64,000 nt of DNA. Source: Tenuifilum thalassicum (GTDB taxonomy: Bacteria; Bacteroidota; Bacteroidia; Bacteroidales; Tenuifilaceae). Position 1 is the stretch's first letter. Each line of letters starts with the position of its first letter. The notes beneath the pieces are model-generated. The model saw nothing but the letters and a program-made list of their open reading frames with translations, did no database searches and was not told the DNA's origin. The position numbers and the translations under genes are program-made. Positions 27,738-35,094 of the stretch are shown here, in pieces. The stretch is taken from positions 3,022,581 through 3,086,580 of the forward strand of contig NZ_CP041345.1 in assembly GCF_013265555.1 (NCBI RefSeq), read 5' to 3'.

Positions 27738-28762
27738 TCCTGTTTGTCGGCCCAAGGCGATGGATTAACATCAGATCCTACCACATAATCGCCATAACGC
27801 TCTTCTATAAGATTTAGAAGATCGTGCACTTCGTCGGGCTCAAGCGTGGTTAAAAGCTTTAAACGAATCTCCTTAAAGTGAGGAAGTCCCTTAAAGTATG
27901 ATGAAAAATGGCGACGCATTTCTAGCATTCCCGTTTTAAGGCCTTTAAATTTAAGCGACTGCTCAAAATGTTTACGAGCAATATCAACCTTTTCCCGGGT
28001 TGTAAGAGGTTTCATCAGTTCGCCTTTTTTAAGGTAATGTTTCACCTCGGCAAAAATCCAAGGACGGCCATAGGTTGCACGGCCAATCATTATTCCATCC
28101 ACACCATAGCGATCAAACATCTCTTTGGCCTTTTCTGGTCCATCAATATCGCCATTCCCTATTACTGGAATATGCATTCTGGGATTCCTCTTTACTTCGC
28201 CAATTAGAGTCCAATCGGCATTACCTTTATAAAGCTGTGCGCGAGTTCGTCCATGAATAGTAATTGCCTTGATTCCAACATCCTGAAGCCGTTCTGCTAT
28301 CTCAACTATATTTTTACTTTGATCGTCCCAACCCAACCTTGTTTTAACTGTTACAGGTAGATGAGTCGCCTCAACAATTCGCCTAGTCATTTCAACCATT
28401 TTGGGTACATCGCGCATCATACCAGATCCTGCACCTCGATTTGCAATTTTTTTTACAGGACAACCAAAATTAATATCGATTACATCGGGATTGGCCTCGG
28501 TAGCTATTTTTGCTGCCTCAACCATGCTATCAATTATATGGCCGTATAACTGAATACCTATTGGCCTTTCGTAGTCGAAAATATTAAGTTTTGCTACTGT
28601 GCTACCAGCATCTCGGATTAGTCCATCGGCATTAATAAACTCGGTATACATCATATCGGCACCAAAGTGCTTACACATATACCGAAATGATGGATCAGTA
28701 ACATCCTCCATGGGGGCAAGAAAAACTGGTTTCTCACCTAAATCCAAATCTCCTATCTTCAT
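27734..28762 (-). CDS. dusB: tRNA-dihydrouridine synthase, DusB-like
   Basis: 342 residues from the ATG at 28762 (KIGDLDLGEKPVFLAPMEDVTDPSF). An upstream in-frame ATG (28792) would add ten residues that overlap the putative promoter, so I prefer 28762. The FMN-binding barrel has PMEDVTDPSFR, the catalytic Cys in INFGCPVKKI, VKTRLGWD, and GNGDI / GIMIGRATYGRPW. It reduces uridine to dihydrouridine in the D loop of tRNAs using NADPH. It is convergent with polA. Confidence 0.93.
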   Translation of the reverse strand: MKIGDLDLGEKPVFLAPMEDVTDPSFRYMCKHFGADMMYTEFINADGLIRDAGSTVAKLNIFDYERPIGIQLYGHIIDSMVEAAKIATEANPDVIDINFGCPVKKIANRGAGSGMMRDVPKMVEMTRRIVEATHLPVTVKTRLGWDDQSKNIVEIAERLQDVGIKAITIHGRTRAQLYKGNADWTLIGEVKRNPRMHIPVIGNGDIDGPEKAKEMFDRYGVDGIMIGRATYGRPWIFAEVKHYLKKGELMKPLTTREKVDIARKHFEQSLKFKGLKTGMLEMRRHFSSYFKGLPHFKEIRLKLLTTLEPDEVHDLLNLIEERYGDYVVGSDVNPSPWADKQD

Positions 28763-28780
28763 TTTCAAAACTTTTCGTGG

Positions 28781-28788
28781 CAAAAATA
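28781..28788 (-). promoter_or_regulatory. -7 element (TATTTTTG) for the dus gene
   Basis: An exact TAnnTTTG match on the minus strand, 18 bases before the preferred start at 28762. It supports that start over the one at 28792. Confidence 0.4.
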
Positions 28789-28831
28789 CCAAAAGATAAC
28801 TTTTAAACCTTTCAAAATATCATAATAAAAT

Positions 28832-28839
28832 TACTTTTG
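28832..28839 (+). promoter_or_regulatory. -7 element (TACTTTTG) for the CPBP protease gene
   Basis: An exact TAnnTTTG match 18 bases before the ATG at 28858. It overlaps an in-frame TTG at 28837, which makes that TTG an unlikely start codon. Confidence 0.45.
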
Positions 28840-28857
28840 CATAAAATACTAAACACT

Positions 28858-29769
28858 ATGAAATCAGGTCCATTTGAAAACACCTCTCCAATAGCCAAGC
28901 TTTTTATCTTGGGAATTCTTATAATAGTTTCAGGACTAATCTTTTCAGCATTGGGGCTTTTACTTTCAAGTGTATTATGGGGCGAATCAGGCATCCAAAC
29001 AGCTTTAGACCTAGTAGGTAACAAAAACATTAATGCCTTAAAACTTTTGCAAATAATGCAAAGCATTGGAATTTTTATTTTGCCTGCAATTGCTGCCGCC
29101 TATCTTTTCTCCCCTAATCCATGGAAATTCCTAGGTTTTAATAAAACCAAAGGAACCATAATTGGTAAAACTTTCATCATTGTTTTGGTTTCGTTACCTG
29201 CCATTAACCTGCTAGCATCAATTAATGAGCTTTTCCCATTAAGTCAATGGATGATTGACATGGAAGAAAAGGCAGAGCAGCTAACCAAGGCGTTTTTGGT
29301 TACAAATAGCTTTGGGGCATTTATGGTGAATATACTTATGGTTGCCATCCTACCAGCCATTGGAGAGGAGTTAGTTTTTCGAGGAATTCTTCAACGAGGA
29401 TTGATAAAAATAACCAAATCGAAATGGTTTGGAATAATACTAGCAGCTGCACTATTTAGCTTTATTCACTTCCAGTTTAAAGGATTTATACCACGGTTTG
29501 CCCTAGGTGTTGCTTTTGGTTATCTTTTAGAGGTTACTGGTAGTTTATGGGTTCCTATAGCAGCTCACTTTTTTAACAATGCCATTGCAACCATTGGTTA
29601 TATGCTGATGGGAGTTGGTGTTGCTGATGAAAAAATTGAGGATTTCGGCGGATTAGATCAAATTTGGCCTCTTGGCGTTGCAAGTTTGGTAATTGTAATT
29701 GTTTTGTTAATCAGCATAAAGAGAGAGCTGATTAAGAATGGAAGAGTGCTAGATATTGGGAATAACTGA
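28858..29769 (+). CDS. CPBP family intramembrane glutamic-type protease (CAAX protease-like)
   Basis: 303 residues from the ATG at 28858, with about eight membrane helices. Motif 1 is IGEELVFRGILQRG (the EExxxR of the family), motif 2 is FSFIHFQFKG (FxxxH), and the last is AHFFNNAIAT (HxxxN/D). These match the ABI/CPBP group related to Rce1. Substrate is unknown; the group includes prenyl-protein and bacteriocin-immunity proteases. Its last 21 bases overlap the end of the convergent gene at 29749-30474. Confidence 0.92.
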   Translation: MKSGPFENTSPIAKLFILGILIIVSGLIFSALGLLLSSVLWGESGIQTALDLVGNKNINALKLLQIMQSIGIFILPAIAAAYLFSPNPWKFLGFNKTKGTIIGKTFIIVLVSLPAINLLASINELFPLSQWMIDMEEKAEQLTKAFLVTNSFGAFMVNILMVAILPAIGEELVFRGILQRGLIKITKSKWFGIILAAALFSFIHFQFKGFIPRFALGVAFGYLLEVTGSLWVPIAAHFFNNAIATIGYMLMGVGVADEKIEDFGGLDQIWPLGVASLVIVIVLLISIKRELIKNGRVLDIGNN

Positions 29770-30474
29770 ATCTAACGATAACCCTTTAAGTTCATTTTTA
29801 CGATAAACGTAAACCACTCCATAGCTGCTTGCTTTTTCACGACGTTCATCGTCGGGCAGATCCTTAAAATGCTCTTCAACCTCATTCCAAACATCAACAA
29901 TAATCTCGTCAGCTTTTTTTCTAAGATCGTTAAGTTGAGCAAGCATCCGTTGTGTATTTTGCTGTAGTACTTTTTGATAGTTGTGGGCTTCAACAAACTG
30001 ATCGTATCTAACTCTTACAACAGCAATTGTAGGGTTTGTAATGGGCTGCATTCCTCTGCGGGTTCTATTCATTTCACCCTCAATAATTTTTTTACCCCAT
30101 TCAATAAGATCCTTATCGGAATTCAACGATGGTAGCTTTGACTCGTCAATATCCATCCCATACATTTCCCGAACTGCTGGCTGGAGCTCACCCCTTGCAA
30201 TAGCCATGTTGAGCACCTGTATGAAATGCGATAGATATAGCCTAGCCTTTTTAGCCAACTGTTGATGCTCTTTGCTCCTCTCAACTTGGGTTTCGTAAGC
30301 AGCCTTGTAATGTGCAATTGCCTTTTCAAACGAATTTATAAATAGCTCAATCCTTGAAAATGTGGCTTGCGAAAAAGCGAGTTCTTGAGGGTGAGTGCTT
30401 TTCCCCTTTTTGTATGCTGTTTTTAGTGCTTTCAGTCGAGCATTATCAGTATTTGGCAATCGGCGATATGGCAT
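29749..30474 (-). CDS. Conserved hypothetical cytoplasmic protein, helical
   Basis: 241 residues, mostly alpha-helical and charged, with no signal peptide, membrane segment or known motif. Features are the start MPYRRLPNTDNARLKALKTA, a long helical mid-part (about 25-100) with RLYLSHFIQVLNMAIARGEL, and a C-terminal half rich in helices that ends with a short beta hairpin (GVVYVYRKNELKGLSLD). I recognise it only as a Bacteroidota-type hypothetical. An 8-base inverted repeat (ATATTACT ... AGTAATAT, 30511-30540) lies upstream and could be its operator. Confidence 0.7.
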   Translation of the reverse strand: MPYRRLPNTDNARLKALKTAYKKGKSTHPQELAFSQATFSRIELFINSFEKAIAHYKAAYETQVERSKEHQQLAKKARLYLSHFIQVLNMAIARGELQPAVREMYGMDIDESKLPSLNSDKDLIEWGKKIIEGEMNRTRRGMQPITNPTIAVVRVRYDQFVEAHNYQKVLQQNTQRMLAQLNDLRKKADEIIVDVWNEVEEHFKDLPDDERREKASSYGVVYVYRKNELKGLSLDSVIPNI

Positions 30475-30510
30475 AGCAAGAGCATGTATTGTTTTACATT
30501 GAATTCTAAT

Positions 30511-30540
30511 ATATTACTACCTGCGAATATAAAGTAATAT
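30511..30540. promoter_or_regulatory. Inverted repeat upstream of the hypothetical gene
   Basis: ATATTACT and AGTAATAT are perfect 8-base arms separated by 14 bases, in a 200-base AT-rich region between the hypothetical gene and the tRNA repeats. The rest of 30541-30683 shows nothing I can name. Confidence 0.3.
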
Positions 30541-30722
30541 TTATAAAATCCAACACTATTCGCAAATTATTTTTTCTTAACCAATTCTTTGTAAAGATTA
30601 TGTTGATTTTTTCATTACCAGAAAACTATCATGTAACTTAAAATTCAGCAATACAACATTTTATTGGGGAAGTTAAGAGGAACTAGCCCTCCTGGGCTGG
30701 CTTTAATCCATGAACAAAAAAA

Positions 30723-30749
30723 AACGGCTGCCATTATATGACAACCGTT
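30723..30749 (-). terminator. Terminator of the distal pseudo-tRNA copy
   Basis: On the minus strand AACGG-TTGTCAT / ATGGCAG-CCGTT forms a 12-pair stem (with G-U pairs) and 3-base loop, followed by a long T run. It is the same hairpin as at 30851-30877 and 30977-31003. Confidence 0.8.
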
Positions 30750-30755
30750 CATTAC

Positions 30756-30829
30756 TGGTGGAGGTAAGGGGAGTCGAACCCCTGACCTTCCCGATTGCCT
30801 TCGGGACGCTCTTGCCTCTCCTGGGCTGG
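30756..30829 (-). pseudogene. Degenerate tRNA-Ala copy (distal)
   Basis: The T arm, the 3' acceptor strand and an encoded CCA are the same as in the intact tRNA-Ala. The D arm is recognisable (AGCCCAGG ... AGAGCG). The anticodon arm is replaced by TCCCG-AAGGCAAT-CGGGA, which still shows GGC but has an eight-base loop and A in place of U33. The 5' acceptor strand cannot pair with the 3' strand. A functional tRNA is unlikely. Confidence 0.75.
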
Positions 30830-30850
30830 CTTCTAACCATGAACAAAAAA

Positions 30851-30877
30851 AACGGCCGCCATTTTACGACAACCGTT
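30851..30877 (-). terminator. Terminator of the proximal pseudo-tRNA copy
   Basis: The stem AACGGTTGTCGT / ATGGCGGCCGTT differs from its sisters at several positions, but pairing is kept with G-U substitutions. This suggests it was conserved as a structure for some time. A T run follows. Confidence 0.8.
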
Positions 30878-30883
30878 CATTAC

Positions 30884-30957
30884 TGGTGGAGGTAAGGGGA
30901 GTCGAACCCCTGACCTTCCCGATTGCCTTCGGGACGCTCTTGCCTCTCCTGGGCTGG
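30884..30957 (-). pseudogene. Degenerate tRNA-Ala copy (proximal)
   Basis: Same features as the distal copy and nearly identical to it: intact T arm, 3' strand and CCA, altered anticodon arm, and lost 5' acceptor strand. Because the two degenerate copies resemble each other more than the intact gene, the altered unit was probably duplicated after it had changed. Confidence 0.75.
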
Positions 30958-30976
30958 CTTTAATCCTAGAACAAAA

Positions 30977-31003
30977 AACGGCTGCCATTATATGACAACC
31001 GTT
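30977..31003 (-). terminator. Terminator of tRNA-Ala(GGC)
   Basis: A 12-pair stem with ATA loop and a run of six T on the minus strand, six bases after the encoded CCA. Confidence 0.85.
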
Positions 31004-31009
31004 CATTAC

Positions 31010-31086
<77 letters not shown>

Positions 31087-31268
31087 AACATTTCATCGCA
31101 CAAAAATAAAAACTTTTTATATTTACAATAAATTTCAGCCCAATTATTTTAACAAGATTTAAAATTCTGCGTATAATCATTGTAATTCAAAGAAAATTTT
31201 TATTGCTTTGTAGCTGAAATATTTTTAATGGCTTTGCGTTGTTTAAGTAGAGAAAAACTAACAAAAAT

Positions 31269-31955
31269 ATGGAACTAAAGAAAAATCCTAAGGCAGACCT
31301 ACAAAACAAGAAATTTCTGTTTTTTGAAATAGGTTTAGCATTGTCGCTAGCAATAGTTTTGTTGGCCTTTGAATGGACAACATCCAACTCTGTTAAGGTT
31401 GAGTTAGCAATGACTCAGGGTGAGAAGATTGAGCAAGAGATAATTCCTATCACCAAGCAAGATGAGGTTAAACCACCTGAACCTCCAAAACAGGTAACTG
31501 TTTCTGACGTTATTAAGGTTGTTGAAGATAACGTTGACATTGAAGATAATTCGGACATTTTTGATACAGAGTTTTCCGAAGACAAAGCAGTTACTGTAAT
31601 GGAATTTCAGGATGATGAAGAAGAGGAAGAGGAGCAAATTCCTTTTGTAACTGTAGAAGAGATGCCAACCTTCCAGGGTGGCGACATTAACAACTTCCGC
31701 ATCTGGGTTCAAAAGAACCTCAAATATCCTGACATTGCTGCAGAAAACGGAATTCAGGGCCGTGTTATTATCAACTTTGTTGTTGAGCCATCAGGAAAAG
31801 TTTCTAATGTAAAGGTTTTAAGAGGCGTTGACCCATCACTCGACAAAGAAGCAGTTCGTGTTGTATCTATGTCACCAAAATGGAAGCCAGGTATGCAGCG
31901 TGGTAAAGCTGTTCGCGTGCAGTATACAATTCCTATCATCTTTGTATTGCAATAA
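31269..31955 (+). CDS. TonB family energy transducer (first of a pair)
   Basis: 228 residues. A cytoplasmic N-terminus (MELKKNPKADLQNKK) precedes one membrane helix (about 17-37, FEIGLALSLAIVLLAFEW). A Pro/Glu-rich linker with an acidic run (DDEEEEEEQ) follows, then a TonB C-terminal domain (about 140-228; QKNLKYPDIAAENGIQGRVIINFVVEPSGKV). TonB couples the proton motive force to outer-membrane transporters. No exbB or exbD is near. A strong terminator follows at 31983, so it is a separate transcript from its paralogue at 32078. Confidence 0.93.
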   Translation: MELKKNPKADLQNKKFLFFEIGLALSLAIVLLAFEWTTSNSVKVELAMTQGEKIEQEIIPITKQDEVKPPEPPKQVTVSDVIKVVEDNVDIEDNSDIFDTEFSEDKAVTVMEFQDDEEEEEEQIPFVTVEEMPTFQGGDINNFRIWVQKNLKYPDIAAENGIQGRVIINFVVEPSGKVSNVKVLRGVDPSLDKEAVRVVSMSPKWKPGMQRGKAVRVQYTIPIIFVLQ

Positions 31956-31982
31956 TTTTCTTTAGCTTGATGAATATACATT

Positions 31983-32011
31983 GCCCCACCGATTTGGTGG
32001 GGCTTTTTTTT
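31983..32011 (+). terminator. Terminator after the first tonB gene
   Basis: GCCCCACC, loop GATTT, GGTGGGGC, then eight or more T. A strong intrinsic terminator between the two tonB paralogues. Confidence 0.9.
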
Positions 32012-32077
32012 AAAAAAAAATGTAATAAGTAACACCCTATAAGCGTTATAATTATAGAACAATTAAATCCTTTAGTT

Positions 32078-32761
32078 ATGCAATCAAAAAAGAATAAAAA
32101 AGCAGACTTGGAAAGCAAACGCCCTCTATTTTTTGAAATAGGCATGGCATCAGCAATTTTGTTTGCTCTCCTAGCCTTTGAATGGACTACAACCAATACC
32201 ATTCAAATTGATTTAGCTAAAGCTCCTAGCACTATCATTGAGCAAGGATTAATTCCAATAACAAAACATGAAGAAATCAGGAAACCCGAACCTCCCAAAC
32301 AGGTAAAATTTTCTGATGAGATTAAAGTTGTTGATAACAATATCGAGATTGAAGATAATCCCGATATTTTTGACTCGGAGTTTTTCGAAGACAAAGCCGT
32401 TTCAATTATTAAATTTAGCGAGAATGAAACTGAAGAGGATGAACCATTTCAAAAGGTAGAAATAATGCCAACCTTTATGGGCGGCGATGTAAATTATTTT
32501 AGATCGAAATATGTTTTACCTAATATTCACTATCCCGAAATTGCAGCTGCAAATGGGATTTCAGGAAATGTAATCGTTGAATTTGTAATTGAACGCGATG
32601 GTAGCGTTTCCAACGTAAAAGTTTTGAATAGAATAGATGAAAGCCTAGCAAATGAGGCTATCCGAGTTGTTTCCAATTCACCAAAATGGGAACCAGGTGT
32701 AAATAATGGTGTTTACGTACGAGTTAAATTCATAATTCCTATTAAATTTGTGCTCAACTAG
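32078..32761 (+). CDS. TonB family energy transducer (second of a pair)
   Basis: 227 residues, clearly paralogous to the preceding gene. It has the same start pattern (KKNKKADLESKRPLFFEIGMASAILFALLAFEW), linker (PITKHEEIRKPEPPKQV), acidic stretch and TonB domain (YPEIAAANGISGNVIVEFVIERDGSVSNVKV). The copies differ through the linker and most of the C-terminal domain, so the duplication is not recent. It ends before a terminator at 32793. Confidence 0.93.
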   Translation: MQSKKNKKADLESKRPLFFEIGMASAILFALLAFEWTTTNTIQIDLAKAPSTIIEQGLIPITKHEEIRKPEPPKQVKFSDEIKVVDNNIEIEDNPDIFDSEFFEDKAVSIIKFSENETEEDEPFQKVEIMPTFMGGDVNYFRSKYVLPNIHYPEIAAANGISGNVIVEFVIERDGSVSNVKVLNRIDESLANEAIRVVSNSPKWEPGVNNGVYVRVKFIIPIKFVLN

Positions 32762-32792
32762 CTATAACATTTTTATGGCTTTTACGTTAAAG

Positions 32793-32817
32793 AAACCCTG
32801 ATTTTTCAGGGTTTTTT
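32793..32817 (+). terminator. Terminator after the second tonB gene
   Basis: AAACCCTGA, loop TTTT, TCAGGGTTT and more T. It lies between tonB and hflX. Confidence 0.85.
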
Positions 32818-32831
32818 ATTGATTTATTAGC

Positions 32832-34049
32832 ATGATAAACCCAATATCGACAGCAAAAAGACAGGAGAAGGCAGTTTTAGTAGGTGTTATATTTCCCTAT
32901 CAAAACGAGCAGGAGATAACAGATTATTTGGATGAGCTAGAGTTTCTTGCCGAAACCGCAGGGGCAAAAACTCTTCGACGTTTTGTTCAAAAACTTGATG
33001 AACCTAACCCAAGAACTTTTATTGGTCGGGGAAAGGTACTTGAAATTTATTCGTTTATTGAAGAGCACGATGTTGATACGGTAATTTTTGATGATGAGCT
33101 AACCCCTACTCAACTCAGGAACCTTGAGCATGAGCTCAAACGCAAGGTTCTTGACCGAACGAATCTTATACTTGATGTTTTTGCTCAACGAGCTAAAACA
33201 GCCTATGCAAAAACTCAAGTAGAACTTGCGCAATATGAGTTTATGCTCCCCCGATTAAAACGAATGTGGACTCACCTTGAGCGCCAACGAGGAGGGATTG
33301 GATTAAGAGGTCCTGGTGAACGCGAAATTGAAACCGACCGAAGAATAATTCGCGACCGCATATCCAAGCTTAAGGAGGAGCTAAAAAAAATTGACCGGCA
33401 AATGGCCACCCAGCGAAAAAATCGCGGAAGTGTAGTTCGTGTGGCACTTGTTGGCTACACCAATGTAGGTAAGTCAACCATAATGAACCTTTTAAGCAAA
33501 TCGGATGTGTTCGCCGAAAATAAACTCTTTGCCACACTCGACACAACCGTACGTAAGGTTGTTGTTGGTAATCTTCCCTTCCTTCTTTCCGATACGGTTG
33601 GTTTTATTCGTAAGCTTCCACACCAGCTGGTTGAATCGTTCAAATCAACACTCGATGAGGTTAGGGAATCGGACCTGCTTTTACATGTGGTTGATATCTC
33701 GCATCCTAATTTTGAGGAGCAAATCAATATTGTAAATCAAACCTTACAAGAAATTGGGGGAGCCAACAAGCCAACAATTCTTGTTTTTAATAAGATTGAT
33801 GCTTACACTTGGCATGAAAAGGACAAGGAGGACCTTACTCCAAAAACTTCGGAGAACATCAGCCTTGAGGAGTTAAAGCGCACATGGATAAGTAAAAAAG
33901 GAACTCATACCATTTTCATCTCTGCCAAGCAGAAAATCAATATCGATGTGTTCCGTTCACTTTTATACAAGATGGTTAGGGAAATTCACGTAACCCGTTA
34001 TCCTTACGATAATTTCCTATACCCTGATATTACTGAAGCCAACCTTTAG
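32832..34049 (+). CDS. hflX: GTPase HflX
   Basis: 405 residues. The N-terminal HflX domain (PNPRTFIGRGKVLEI, FDDELTPTQLRNLE, LDRTNLILDVFAQRA) leads through the glycine-rich linker RGGIGLRGPGERE to a G domain. That domain has G1 GYTNVGKST, G3 DTVGFIRKLP and G4 NKID. HflX binds the 50S ribosomal subunit and splits stalled ribosomes under stress. The last 20 bases overlap the end of the convergent asd gene. Confidence 0.96.
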   Translation: MINPISTAKRQEKAVLVGVIFPYQNEQEITDYLDELEFLAETAGAKTLRRFVQKLDEPNPRTFIGRGKVLEIYSFIEEHDVDTVIFDDELTPTQLRNLEHELKRKVLDRTNLILDVFAQRAKTAYAKTQVELAQYEFMLPRLKRMWTHLERQRGGIGLRGPGEREIETDRRIIRDRISKLKEELKKIDRQMATQRKNRGSVVRVALVGYTNVGKSTIMNLLSKSDVFAENKLFATLDTTVRKVVVGNLPFLLSDTVGFIRKLPHQLVESFKSTLDEVRESDLLLHVVDISHPNFEEQINIVNQTLQEIGGANKPTILVFNKIDAYTWHEKDKEDLTPKTSENISLEELKRTWISKKGTHTIFISAKQKINIDVFRSLLYKMVREIHVTRYPYDNFLYPDITEANL

Positions 34050-35022
34050 AATTCAAATACTCAGCGATTTGTACGGCATTGGTTGCTGCCCCTTTGCGAA
34101 GATTATCGGCTACAACCCAAAGGTTAAGACTTCGCGGTTGTGAGTCGTCGCGTCGAATTCTACCTACAAATACCTCATCTTTGCCTTCGGCAAAGCGGGG
34201 CATAGGATAATGATTTGTTGCTGGCTCATCCTGTACAACTATTCCTGGCGATTTGCTTAGTACCTCTACTACATCCTTAATATCAAAATCGTTTTCAAAC
34301 TCCACATTAACCGATTCCGAATGACCTCCAATAACAGGTACACGAACAACAGTAGGAGAAACCATGATTTTTTGGTCGCCAATAATTTTCCTTGTCTCGT
34401 CTATCAATTTTTGCTCTTCGGTAGTATAACCACTTTCAAGAAATGTTCCTCCATGAGGCAAGCAGTTCAAATCAATTGGATGTGGATAAACCATATCGGC
34501 CTCTTCACCTTTTCGCTCAGCAAATAGCTGGTTTACAGCCTTAACTCCTGTTCCTGTAACCGATTGGTAAGTTGATATAACGATACGTTTAATTCGATAT
34601 TTTAAATGCAATGGATTAATAGCAACAACAAGCTGGATAGTTGAGCAGTTTGGATTGGCAATAATTTTGTGTTCTGGCTTTAATACATGGGCATTTACCT
34701 CGGGAACAACAAGAGGAATCTCGGGATACATTCGCCAACACGATGAGTTATCGATTACCGTGGTGCCCACTTCGGCAAATCTGGGTGCCCACTCCTTAGA
34801 TGCCGTTGAACCAGCAGAAAAAATTGCAACGGAAGGTTTTCGTTTAACCGCCTCGGCTACCGAACATACTTTTACATCCTTTCCCTTAAATTTAACTGTT
34901 TTCCCTACCGATTTTTCAGATGCTGCTGGGATAAGCTCATCAACCGGAAAATTTCGCTCTTCCAAAACACGAAGCATAACACTTCCTACAAGGCCTGTCG
35001 CCCCGACTACTGCTACTCTCAT
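34030..35022 (-). CDS. asd: Aspartate-semialdehyde dehydrogenase
   Basis: 330 residues, the usual length. The NADP-binding GATGLVG lies at the N-terminus, the catalytic Cys is in ANPNCSTIQLV, the active-site His is in RVPVIGGHSESV, and the substrate Arg region precedes it. It reduces aspartyl phosphate to the semialdehyde in the pathway to lysine, threonine, methionine and diaminopimelate. The gene is divergent from the surface protein at 35095 and convergent with hflX. Confidence 0.96.
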   Translation of the reverse strand: MRVAVVGATGLVGSVMLRVLEERNFPVDELIPAASEKSVGKTVKFKGKDVKVCSVAEAVKRKPSVAIFSAGSTASKEWAPRFAEVGTTVIDNSSCWRMYPEIPLVVPEVNAHVLKPEHKIIANPNCSTIQLVVAINPLHLKYRIKRIVISTYQSVTGTGVKAVNQLFAERKGEEADMVYPHPIDLNCLPHGGTFLESGYTTEEQKLIDETRKIIGDQKIMVSPTVVRVPVIGGHSESVNVEFENDFDIKDVVEVLSKSPGIVVQDEPATNHYPMPRFAEGKDEVFVGRIRRDDSQPRSLNLWVVADNLRKGAATNAVQIAEYLNSKGWLQ

Positions 35023-35094
35023 AAATAAACTATTTTACAGGTGGTTATTAGATTTTTTTGTAAATTATGCTTGCAAAACTAAACATTAGTTTAA

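Larger units (their letters stand above)
30684..31009 (-). repeat. Tandem ~128-base repeat of tRNA-Ala 3' part plus terminator
   Basis: Read on the minus strand, the block downstream of tRNA-Ala repeats with a period of 126-129 bases. Each unit has a terminator hairpin, a spacer with CAT and TGTTC, a block GCCAGCCCAGGAG, and a tRNA-like part. Two full tRNA-like copies (30756-30829, 30884-30957) and a partial last copy (about 30684-30704) are present. Key sequence matches: TGGAGGTAAGGGGAGTCGAA at all three 3' ends. The units look like tandem duplication followed by decay. Confidence 0.85.

Noticed and set aside
28837-28857. TTG start for the CPBP protease gene
   Set aside because: The TTG lies inside the TACTTTTG promoter element; the ATG at 28858 fits better.
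30684-31009. CRISPR array
   Set aside because: The period is about 128 bases with only two to three units, and the repeated part is tRNA plus terminator; there are no cas genes.
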